A DNA stretch of 27,886 bases from a virus, in the IMG/VR virus record IMGVR_UViG_3300009079_000095, positions 1 through 27,886 of that record. One strand, written 5' to 3'. The notes under the pieces were generated by a model. That model was not told where the DNA came from. It saw only the letters and a program-made list of their open reading frames with translations, and ran no database searches. Position numbers and translations under genes: made by a program. Positions 14,045-22,000 of this stretch are shown here, piece after piece (positions within the stretch are counted from its first letter, which is position 1; every line of letters starts with the position of its first letter).

Positions 14045-14844
14045 TACCAATGCACACACCTTTGATGATTAATAAGATTGGACTTATAGATGCTGATTTT
14101 ATGTATAGAGTTATCAATAAAGTTCTTAAAGAAATGGAGAGCAAAGAGATTAAAATTTATGATAAGACCACTAACAATATAGCTACCTATACTCAACAAG
14201 AGATAGATAGATTATTGGATTGGTTTAACCCTAAAGGACTAATCTTTTGTTTTTCAGGTGTTACAGAGCATACATACAGATATAATGTTGCTTATGAGAA
14301 AAAGTATAAAGGAAACAGAACCAGTCAGCTCTTATATGAGAAACAAGAAGATGATAAGTTTAGTGTTATAAAATACATTAAGGAACGATATCCAACACTT
14401 CTATTCAAAGATTTAGAAGCAGACGATTTAATATCTATGCTACAAGATGAAGATACTTTTATCTTGTCAGAAGATAAAGATGCAGAGCAATGTCCGGGTA
14501 CACATTTCGATATGAAGAAAGGTGAATTTAAAGAAATATCTAAAAAAGATGCTTGGGTATTTTTAATGAGACAGATGCTTTTAGGTGACACTGTTGATAA
14601 CATAGGAGGATTAAAGTCTTATGGTGAGATAACTGTATATGAGTTATTAACAAATACTAAGGTATCTGATTATCATACAGCTGTACTTAAAGCCTATACA
14701 GATATCTATGGTCTTACAGAGGGTATAGATAGATTTACAGAAACTTGGAACCTTGTTAAATTAAGATTGAACAGAGGTACTTATTTTAAAAGTAAATATC
14801 AATTAGCATTCGATACATTAGAAATGATAAAACTACAAAAATGA
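14032..14844 (+). CDS. 5'-3' exonuclease / flap endonuclease (FEN-like)
   Basis: A 270-residue protein with all the acidic motifs of the T5 D15/T4 RNase H/PolI-exonuclease family. They are IDAD (D20, D22), the YR...YKGNR region (82-96), EADD (E129, D131, D132), SEDKD (D148, D150) and GDTVDNIGG (D186, D189), the last leading into the helix-hairpin-helix region. These residues bind the two metal ions. It removes 5' flaps and RNA primers and may degrade DNA for recombination. I use the ATG at 14032 rather than the earlier one at 13987, which lies deep inside the preceding membrane protein gene; an ATG at 14050 is a further option. Coupled downstream by ATGA. Confidence 0.9.
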   Translation: MDIIVPMHTPLMINKIGLIDADFMYRVINKVLKEMESKEIKIYDKTTNNIATYTQQEIDRLLDWFNPKGLIFCFSGVTEHTYRYNVAYEKKYKGNRTSQLLYEKQEDDKFSVIKYIKERYPTLLFKDLEADDLISMLQDEDTFILSEDKDAEQCPGTHFDMKKGEFKEISKKDAWVFLMRQMLLGDTVDNIGGLKSYGEITVYELLTNTKVSDYHTAVLKAYTDIYGLTEGIDRFTETWNLVKLRLNRGTYFKSKYQLAFDTLEMIKLQK

Positions 14845-15119
14845 TAATAACAGCTAAAGAATTTGGTTCATATTTCATTGAAGTTGATAATTACAATCAT
14901 ACATTGAAATTTGCCACAGGTAGAAGAAATGATAAAGACATACCTATTACAGAAATTATAGGGTACTACAATTCAGTAGAGAACGCAGTAGCAAAGATTA
15001 TACGATTACGTATGAACGAACTACATACAGATAATATGCTAACAATGGAAACGTATATCAAAGATTTAAAAACAATAAAAGAGGAATTATTAAAAGCAGA
15101 ATATAATGTCCAAAAATGA
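14841..15119 (+). CDS. Hypothetical 92-aa protein
   Basis: A small protein with an N-terminal beta-hairpin pattern (YFIEVDNYNHTLKFATG, residues 11-27) and a helical C-terminal half. The layout resembles small phage proteins of the DUF5405 kind, but I am not sure of that. It is coupled to the exonuclease by ATGA and overlaps the next gene by 14 bases, so it is likely expressed with the recombination genes. Confidence 0.55.
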   Translation: MIITAKEFGSYFIEVDNYNHTLKFATGRRNDKDIPITEIIGYYNSVENAVAKIIRLRMNELHTDNMLTMETYIKDLKTIKEELLKAEYNVQK

Positions 15120-16152
15120 AGAACCAACTATGATCACTGTAATTAATACAGATGAATTTAAAAAGTTACCACCTTCTACACAGAAGTTAATAACCAAACT
15201 TACCAAAGATTTAAAGGTAAGTGGATTGAACCTACTAAATCCTTTAGTGGAGAGTATGGTTATTATTGATGGCTTTAAAGCTATCAAATACGATGCTGAA
15301 AATGCAGAGACTATTCAGCAGTATAAAGATGCGAAAGCTACTATTCGTTCATTTAATGCGAGTACACGTAAGGCTAAGAAAGAAATCAAAGCACCTTTAC
15401 TTGCCACAGGAAAGGATTTAGACCGTATAGAGAAGACTTTCTTAGAGGAAGCTAAGGAAATACAAGAAAAGTATTTAGACGTTGAATTTAAGCCTTATAT
15501 AGATGAGGAAGAAAGAAAGAAAGAAGAAGCATTAGCTAAAAAGAATGCAGCAACTACAGCGAAGATAGCAGAGCTTAGTGAGGAAACGACAGAACAAAAG
15601 ATAGCTTTAGAACGCTCTAATGTTTTTGGAAAGTATAGCAGAGAATATCAAGAGATATTAAATGCTACTATTGAAAAGATAGACCATTATTCTATAAAAG
15701 CATTGGATAATGAAAAACATATACTTGAAGCCTCTGAATTTTCTTTACCTGAAGAACATATTAATACATTGTTACCAGACCAAGTAGAGAACTTAAAAGC
15801 CTCATACAATGGTATTATTTCAACTTCATTGCGATTAATTAATTCAAAGATTGATGATATACATCAGAAAATTGAATTAGAAAAAGCAAAGGAGAAAATT
15901 GAAAGCACAGAGAATTATGGTATAAAAGAAATGATAGCACCAGTTATTGACGATGATATACCACAAGTTCCTGGTCCTGATATTACTTTTGGAGAGAACT
16001 TTAAAGGTGCTATGGAAGCTCTTATAGAATATATAGGAGAACTACCTACTACTTGTGAAAAAGAAGAAAAAGCTAAAAGTTCAGCAGTAGCTGGATTAGG
16101 AAATTATATGCTTAAAATCTTAAACTTCTTGAATAATGAAGACGGAAATTAA
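15106..16152 (+). CDS. Coiled-coil protein of the recombination block
   Basis: A 348-residue protein dominated by charged helices: residues about 60-160 form a long coiled coil (rich in Lys, Glu and Ala), and a second helical region spans about 195-270. The N-terminal 50 residues look globular. The pattern (a helical core with RKAKKEIKAPLL, then a Glu/Lys coiled coil) resembles DUF1351-like accessory proteins often found beside phage recombination genes; this is a tentative comparison from memory. It sits between the exonuclease and the putative PD-(D/E)XK nuclease, supporting a role in DNA recombination or nuclease organisation. An alternative start at 15130 is possible. Confidence 0.65.
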   Translation: MSKNEEPTMITVINTDEFKKLPPSTQKLITKLTKDLKVSGLNLLNPLVESMVIIDGFKAIKYDAENAETIQQYKDAKATIRSFNASTRKAKKEIKAPLLATGKDLDRIEKTFLEEAKEIQEKYLDVEFKPYIDEEERKKEEALAKKNAATTAKIAELSEETTEQKIALERSNVFGKYSREYQEILNATIEKIDHYSIKALDNEKHILEASEFSLPEEHINTLLPDQVENLKASYNGIISTSLRLINSKIDDIHQKIELEKAKEKIESTENYGIKEMIAPVIDDDIPQVPGPDITFGENFKGAMEALIEYIGELPTTCEKEEKAKSSAVAGLGNYMLKILNFLNNEDGN

Positions 16153-16807
16153 TGGCATAGAAACCTATTTTGAATGGTGGCTTTTAGAAATGCAAAGTTC
16201 AGGCTATATAAAATCATTCGAAAGAGAAACAGAAGTGTTCTTAGTAGCGCCCATAGCAGAATATGGGCGTTACAAACGCTTTAAAAGGAAAGAAAAAGAG
16301 ATAGAAGCTTTTGCTTTATTTCCAAAGATTGAGTATTCATATGATTATAAAATATATTGGAATAAAGAAGCTGAATATCTATTTTATGAAGAAATAAATG
16401 AATCAGAAATATTTCAATTCGGAAGACCTGTTTTTGTAGCTCATAAAAATAAACATGAGCAAACAGATGAAAATGATGACTATCCAATAGTATCATATGT
16501 AGACGTTAAGCCAACCAATAGCGTACAACGTAAAGGTGGCAAAGTAAGTTCAAGTATAACCTTTCCTTTAAAGAATAGAATACTTTGGGATAGGAGTAGA
16601 ATTTATATCAATAAGGTAGTTCCTATGCCTATGAGTGGAACAGGATTTAAGTCAGCCTTATTTATTAAAACCTTTACACCTCAACGTTATTTATTAACTG
16701 ATGGTGGTAAACAGTTACGAAAGATTAAATATCCAGTAACAACAATGTTAGCCTATGTAAACAAACAAAAAACAGAAATAGAAACCTTATTAAAAAACAC
16801 TATATGA
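16136..16807 (+). CDS. Probable PD-(D/E)XK nuclease
   Basis: A 223-residue protein. The pair D70 (in EYSYDYKIYW) and D123-V-K125 (in SYVDVKP) fits the PD-(D/E)XK catalytic core, with the strand order seen in TnsA/T7 endonuclease I-type phage enzymes, where a Y-x-x-D-x-x-I strand is followed about 50 residues later by a (D/E)-x-K strand. Aromatic and basic residues surround the site, as expected for a DNA-cutting enzyme. It could resolve junctions or trim DNA ends together with the FEN-like exonuclease. No Holliday resolvase signature is certain. The gene overlaps the coiled-coil gene by 17 bases and contains a compact GC-rich hairpin near its 5' end (16248-16269). Confidence 0.55.
   Translation: MKTEINGIETYFEWWLLEMQSSGYIKSFERETEVFLVAPIAEYGRYKRFKRKEKEIEAFALFPKIEYSYDYKIYWNKEAEYLFYEEINESEIFQFGRPVFVAHKNKHEQTDENDDYPIVSYVDVKPTNSVQRKGGKVSSSITFPLKNRILWDRSRIYINKVVPMPMSGTGFKSALFIKTFTPQRYLLTDGGKQLRKIKYPVTTMLAYVNKQKTEIETLLKNTI
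16248..16269 (+). repeat. Compact hairpin inside the nuclease gene
   Basis: CGCCCATA (16248-16255) and TATGGGCG (16262-16269) are perfectly complementary with a 6-base loop. This makes it one of the most GC-rich dyads in a very AT-rich window. It falls about 112 bases after the nuclease start codon, so it may be an mRNA structure affecting translation or stability, or a coding coincidence. Confidence 0.45.
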
Positions 16808-17319
16808 GTCCAATTGCTATTATAATTATTACCTTATTCTGTATCGCACTTGCTACAGCTGTAATTTATCAATATGTAACTTTTAGGTCAAGAAACAATC
16901 CTTTTACAAAAGGGCTTGACTATCATTACATACCAGCTAAATTAGGAACTTTAGAACAGCATTTATTTACACTTATTAATACTTATAGGAAAGACTGTAA
17001 TGTTGATAAGGTATTAAAAGCTGATAGCTATGCTACTGAATTATCTAAACTAAGATGCCTTGAAATGATATCTCAAAATGAATTGAGTCATTTACAATGG
17101 GTAGATGAAGCTAATGAGTTAATTCAGCTTGGTGCTGATAGTGTAGGAGAGAATATAGGTTTTGGCTATAACAGTCCTGATGGTGTATTTAATGCTTGGG
17201 TAAAAAGTGAAAGCCATAGAAAGAATATGCTTAATGCTGAATGGGATTACATAGGTATAGGAATTGTAAAAAGTAGTAGTAACAGATATTGGTATTGCAC
17301 CTTATTTATAACACAATAA
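16804..17319 (+). CDS. Membrane-anchored CAP (SCP/PR-1-like) domain protein
   Basis: A 171-residue protein with an N-terminal hydrophobic helix (residues 3-25) followed by a CAP domain from about 48 to 171. The domain shows the usual signature: H96 in SHLQWVDEA, GENIGFG with E116, then W132, H138 in SESHRKNML, and a C-terminal GIGIV strand pair. The two His and Glu are the conserved cavity residues of CAP proteins. The helix could be an uncleaved anchor or a signal peptide; there is no lipobox. CAP domains are usually extracytoplasmic, so it may act at the cell envelope. Finding one among replication/recombination genes is unusual. ATGA-coupled to the nuclease gene. Confidence 0.75.
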   Translation: MSPIAIIIITLFCIALATAVIYQYVTFRSRNNPFTKGLDYHYIPAKLGTLEQHLFTLINTYRKDCNVDKVLKADSYATELSKLRCLEMISQNELSHLQWVDEANELIQLGADSVGENIGFGYNSPDGVFNAWVKSESHRKNMLNAEWDYIGIGIVKSSSNRYWYCTLFITQ

Positions 17320-17322
17320 ATT

Positions 17323-17469
17323 ATGAAAATAGACTTATCAAAAGTAGACAGAGTTATCGTTTTAAATCAAGATAATGAAGTAACAGAAGATTTCGCTATT
17401 CATAGCGTAGAACTTGTAAGTGGACAACTAACAGGTAGAATTTTAAAGCTAAAGAAAACTACTTACTAA
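17323..17469 (+). CDS. Hypothetical 48-aa protein
   Basis: A short frame filling the gap after the CAP gene. It starts at an ATG in the stop-AATTATG context, three bases after the preceding stop, and ends in a TAATG overlap with the next gene. The 48-residue product looks like a small beta-hairpin protein with a basic C-terminus. Function unknown. Confidence 0.6.
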   Translation: MKIDLSKVDRVIVLNQDNEVTEDFAIHSVELVSGQLTGRILKLKKTTY

Positions 17470-17696
17470 TGGTTATTTATTTTTCGGAACGCAACAAGAT
17501 ATTAATACAAGAACATGAAGATATGTTTGAGAATACATTGAATGAATTTACGAAGTCATTAGGTATAAAAAACTATTATCCTGTTTTTGTAAACTTCTTG
17601 AATATTCCAATGAAAATAAATTATGATGTTAATTTTTATAAACTTAATGATGATATTTATGTAACAAATATTATCGTTTCAAATATTAAAGAATAA
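17469..17696 (+). CDS. Hypothetical 75-aa protein
   Basis: A small protein with a helical N-terminal half and strand-like C-terminal half, rich in Asn, Tyr and Phe; no recognised motif. Both ends are TAATG junctions, tying it to its neighbours in one coupled unit leading to the NinB-like gene. Confidence 0.6.
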   Translation: MVIYFSERNKILIQEHEDMFENTLNEFTKSLGIKNYYPVFVNFLNIPMKINYDVNFYKLNDDIYVTNIIVSNIKE

Positions 17697-18013
17697 TGAA
17701 AATAGAAATTCATGAAAGTAAGATAGATGTCTCTGATGTTTATCTTAAAGAGAAATATCCACATACTGGTTTGTTTTATAATACACAAGCCAATGTAGTT
17801 ATATATGTGAGCAAAGATTTTGTTATATATGTAGCACCGTATGATGAACTTAAATCTTTGGAGTTTAAACAAGCAAGTGAAGAAATGCATAAGCAACCAA
17901 TCAAATTTGAACAACCAATAGGAGTTCCATTACATAGACCTCATGTGAGTGAAGAATTTGCATTAAAAATGGTAGCATTATTAAAAGGACAAAAATTTGA
18001 AGACTTAGTGTAA
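17696..18013 (+). CDS. Hypothetical 105-aa protein
   Basis: A mixed alpha/beta protein without recognised family; an N-terminal strand region (VVIYVSKDFVIYVAP, residues 34-48) and a Pro/His-containing middle precede a C-terminal helix. It starts and ends in TAATG overlaps, the latter with the NinB-like gene, so it is likely co-produced with that recombination protein. Confidence 0.6.
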   Translation: MKIEIHESKIDVSDVYLKEKYPHTGLFYNTQANVVIYVSKDFVIYVAPYDELKSLEFKQASEEMHKQPIKFEQPIGVPLHRPHVSEEFALKMVALLKGQKFEDLV

Positions 18014-18444
18014 TGAAACAGTTTGAAATCATAACTGAAATAAAGAATGGTAGCTTCTCTCGTAATATTAATCGTATTAGAGAAGCTATCACTTCTTTTA
18101 ATGGCAAGACAGTAACTCTAACTATTAAAGTCAATAGTAAAGAGCGTAGCGTTAAGCAGAACAGATATTACTTTGGTGTTATTGTTGTTATCTGGCAGAA
18201 GTTGTTAGAGCAAGAATGGGGAGAGTATCTTACAGCACAAGAAGTTCACGAATTTCTAAAGTTCAATTGTAACTATGAAGAAAAGCATACAGATACAGGA
18301 GAATATGTAAGAATGTCTAAAAGCACTAAAGAGAATAGTACTACAGATCAAGAAGAGTTCCACGAAAAATGTAGACGTTTAGCAATGGAAATCTTTACTT
18401 GTGAAATACCTTTACCAGAAGAACAAATTAAAATCAAATTATAA
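18013..18444 (+). CDS. NinB-like recombination protein
   Basis: A 143-residue protein with the NinB/Orf family layout: an N-terminal strand and helix, VTLTIKVNSKERSVKQNRYYFGVIV (residues 34-58, compare lambda NinB's IVVTI...RSLDQNRKLWACLGDV) and a C-terminal helical part. Lambda NinB (Orf) binds ssDNA and SSB and stimulates RecA-independent phage recombination; a similar role here would suit its place with exonuclease, nuclease and SSB genes. The start codon shares a base with the upstream stop (TAATG). A perfect 10-bp inverted repeat lies close to its 5' end (18051-18088). Confidence 0.7.
   Translation: MKQFEIITEIKNGSFSRNINRIREAITSFNGKTVTLTIKVNSKERSVKQNRYYFGVIVVIWQKLLEQEWGEYLTAQEVHEFLKFNCNYEEKHTDTGEYVRMSKSTKENSTTDQEEFHEKCRRLAMEIFTCEIPLPEEQIKIKL
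18051..18088. repeat. Inverted repeat near the start of the NinB-like gene
   Basis: Arms TAGCTTCTCT (18051-18060) and AGAGAAGCTA (18079-18088) are perfectly complementary over 10 bases. The 18-base spacer can pair further (18064-18067 with 18075-18078). It lies 38 bases inside the coding sequence. It may fold in mRNA or bind a protein; chance in AT-rich coding DNA is less likely because the arms are fairly GC-containing. Confidence 0.5.
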
Positions 18445-18447
18445 ACA

Positions 18448-18819
18448 ATGGCTAATAAGGCTAAAGCTCATTACTTTGCAACAAAAAAAGAAGTCAAGAT
18501 AATGTCTATATGCTTAAAATATGGATATCAGGTATATCCACATATAGATAATTATAGCAAACATTGGCCTTTAGTCCGATTAGCTTATCAATATAGATAT
18601 GAAAGACCTGTACTATCAAAAAAAGAACCGTTTGTCCAAAAGTATTTAGGGTATGAGATACATCAACTCTATAAACTTCTTTATGAGAAGAAAGTCAAGC
18701 CTGAAATTGAGAGGCAAAACAATATTGTACAGGCACCAAAAAAGATAATAAGGTTTCCACCACCTCCACCAAAAAGAATGGCACCACCACCGCCTCCACC
18801 TCCACCACCTAATTTATAA
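18448..18819 (+). CDS. Hypothetical protein with a polyproline C-terminus
   Basis: A 123-residue basic protein: a globular, Tyr/Lys-rich part (residues 1-90) followed by a proline-rich tail with runs P104-P108 and P113-P121 (nine consecutive prolines) separated by KRMA. Such tracts form extended polyproline II helices that bind SH3/EVH1-like partners in other systems; in bacteria they need EF-P for efficient translation. No family recognised for the globular part. It lies three bases after the NinB-like gene. Confidence 0.65.
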   Translation: MANKAKAHYFATKKEVKIMSICLKYGYQVYPHIDNYSKHWPLVRLAYQYRYERPVLSKKEPFVQKYLGYEIHQLYKLLYEKKVKPEIERQNNIVQAPKKIIRFPPPPPKRMAPPPPPPPPPNL

Positions 18820-18822
18820 ATT

Positions 18823-19008
18823 ATGACTAAAAAGAAAAAATATATAACGACAATAAAAGATTTAGAAGAACTTATGAATGAACTTTCTAAAAATCGTCCT
18901 AAAAATTATTGGAAAGAATTAGATGAAAATTTAACGCCCCAACAAAGAAAAGCTTTTGATGAGGCGCTTAAAAGGGAAGCTAAAAATATTAAATGGAAGA
19001 AATTATAA
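18823..19008 (+). CDS. Hypothetical 61-aa basic protein, last gene of the plus-strand block
   Basis: A small basic, helical protein with a Lys-rich N-terminus and KWKKL C-terminus. It starts three bases after the previous stop, again in the AATTATG context. Its TAA stop lies inside the end of the giant minus-strand gene: the two 3' ends overlap by six bases with no intergenic space for a terminator. Function unknown. Confidence 0.6.
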   Translation: MTKKKKYITTIKDLEELMNELSKNRPKNYWKELDENLTPQQRKAFDEALKREAKNIKWKKL

Positions 19009-22000
19009 TCCTTTCCCTTCCATAGCTACTGCATCAGATGTTGGTGCAAGACCACTTAGCATATTTAAAATTGTTCTTACTGAAGATGGCATAGCTTTAA
19101 ATTCAAGCTTGCTGGTATTTACTAAATAATTAGCATCACCAGTAAGCTCTCTTGCTACACCTAAATTCATAGTTTCTCCTGCTATAATAGCTACAGAAAT
19201 CATTGCCAATCCTTTTAGTCCTGCATCAAAACGAGCTCTTATTTGAGGTTCTAATCCTGCCCGGTAAGCACCAAGTTGACCGATAGGTATTTCACCACCT
19301 GTAAACTTAGCTATCATTTCCCATACAGCTGTTAAGCTACCAATATGTTTTTCTCCGTAGATATTTACATCTTCTTTAGCAAACTTGTCATATACCATTG
19401 TAGGTATAAAACGACTGAACTGCATAATAGCTCTACCCCAAGAGTAACGTTGTATCAATCTCTGGTCTGTAGGTGTGTAACCTTTACCATGTGAGTTCTT
19501 AACTTCATTCTCCATTTTAGTAAGCTCTTGTGCTGTTATTTCAGTCTCTCCTACTTTGTAGTTACCATTTTCATCAAATTTATCATATTGCTCTTTTGAT
19601 AACATTCCTAAAAAGTGTACACCTTGAATCCATTTCTCTGAAGCCATCATAGGCCAAAGAGCAATATCAGTAAATATAGAATCTAATCCTGATGAGGATT
19701 GTAAGTTCACATCGTCATAGAAATTAGCATCTGTAAAGTTTATAGTTTTTAAGATACCCATAGCTTTTTTATGTTTACCCCAAAATCTACTCTCTCCCAT
19801 TAACCAGGCTTTACCACCTTGATTTTTAATGTTGTTATACTTTCCTACTACAACATTTCCAATAGTGTACATTCCTTTACCTACTGCTAATAGTTTCCAA
19901 CCCATTATGTATAATAGGTTTCCTCTAACAATAGCATCTATCACTCTATCTCCAGAACTGTCTTTTTGTAATTTCTTAGCTTTTAAGAAATACTCCTTAT
20001 AAACCTTTCTAACGAACTTGTTTTGGTTTACAAAGCCTTTCATCTTGTTATGTAATAAAAGTCCATCTACAGTAGCTTGTAGTGCTTTAAAACCTTTAAA
20101 GTTCTTATTACCTGTAATGAATAGTTGAGTATGTGTAAAATCAGAGAGTGCTTTGTTTAAATCTAATGAAGCCATATGGTCTGCATTTATCCAACCACCA
20201 TTCGCAAAGTTGTTTACCATTCCATCACCTAAGATAGTATGGTTGAACACATCTTCATGCTTAAACATAGAGCCATCTTCATTCTTTTTAACTTTAAAGA
20301 GTTTCTTTGCTTTATTGCGAAGTTGTATATACTCTTTATTAGTTTTCCAACTGCTCTTTTTATCTTGTCTAAAGATATCTTCTATATGTTTAAATCTCAT
20401 TAATTGACCTTCAAACTCTAACTCTACATCACCTATAGCCTCATCTATTGGTCGAGAGTTAATTAAGACACCTAATAGTCCTTTCCTACCAAAAGACTCT
20501 AATCTTCCCATACCAATCGCTGGTATTCCTCCACCAATATATTTATCGTCATTTATCTTTGGGTCTAACTCATTAGTGATCTCACGAAATGTTTTAGCAA
20601 AGTTGTATTCAACTTGTGTGATTTCATTATTAGCTAATTTTTGTCGTAAGATATTATCAGATAATAATGCATATCGTTTTTGGTCTTTACCACGTTCTGT
20701 ACGATATTCTGTAGTAATAATATTGCCATAAAGAATACGGTAAATATCATCACGATTTTTAAATAGTAATACTGCAGCTCTCTGTATTTTCTTTATGAAA
20801 CTATTTTTAGCTGGATTGTAATTGAATTTTTCAGCATATAAGTTTTCTGTAGCATCATTGATACGCGTAAGATATTTCTTACGTTCATTCATAAAGCCTT
20901 TAAACTCTGTCTCTAATTCACGTTGTACAGCTTGTGTTGCTGGATGTGTAGAGTCTATGTTATTAGTTTGAAACCAAGCTTTGATTACACCAATATCATT
21001 TTGACCTTCTTGTACTTTAGTAAGTGCTGATTGTTCATTGGAAGCACGTTGGGTAAGTTCAAGCATAACAGGAACCATAATGTTAGCCGCTGCATAAGCA
21101 TCATATCTACCCCAAGTGTTATAAAGTTTTAAAACTTCTTCAGTATCTATATCTTGTAGATGCTTTTTAAATTCTCCTTCTTTATACTTTTCCAGGAAGC
21201 TGTTTGTCTTTTTCTTATCTCTTAGATAATTAAGCCAAATACGAGCCTCCTGAATGTATGTTAAAGATTGCTTATATTCATAAGCGTTCATTAGTTCTGA
21301 TTGGTCTAGTGAGTCCTCTCTTGTATAATTATAGTAATCATCTTTAAAAAATCTACCTACGACACTACTTTTTTTTTTAGAGTTCTTTTCTTCTTGCAAA
21401 ATAGCATCTTCATCAATAGCCTCTTTACTCAATATGTTAGGAACTACACCATCATCTTTTATAAAACCACCATTATCATCAGTTGAATTATCATTAATCA
21501 ATATCATATGAGCTCTCTTAGGCACATTATTACTTGTTTCTAATAATTCTAATTTAGGTTCTCCAACAAGTTTAAAACCTCTACTTGTTTTACTTGTTAT
21601 TAAATCTCTTGCTATAGCTGACCATTCGTCATTATCTTTAGCTTTAGACTCACTATACTCGGTTATACCATCATCTTTAGTAACATAAGGGCCAATAGCA
21701 TTAATTTCGATAACCTTATTTATTCTCTTACCACCACTGATATAAGATACATTTACTCTAAAGTTTTCTCTACCATTTATCCTATTGGTAACAGCTTTAT
21801 TGTGCCCTAATTTTTTATACAACTCTTCAAAAGATTTAGAGCTTGGATCGTCTGTTAAATTTGGAAGCTCTTTATTTAAAAAGACACTTGGCAAATAGTT
21901 CATATCATTTTCTTCTGCCGCTAATGATTCTAAATCACGTATTCTTTTGTACGCTTTTTTAATGATATTATCAGCAAATTCTTCTTCATTTTCTTTAAAC

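Noticed and set aside
16804-17319. Lysozyme or endolysin
   Set aside because: The secreted/anchored layout suggested cell-wall hydrolysis at first, but the motifs are those of the CAP superfamily, not of a lysozyme, amidase or peptidase family.
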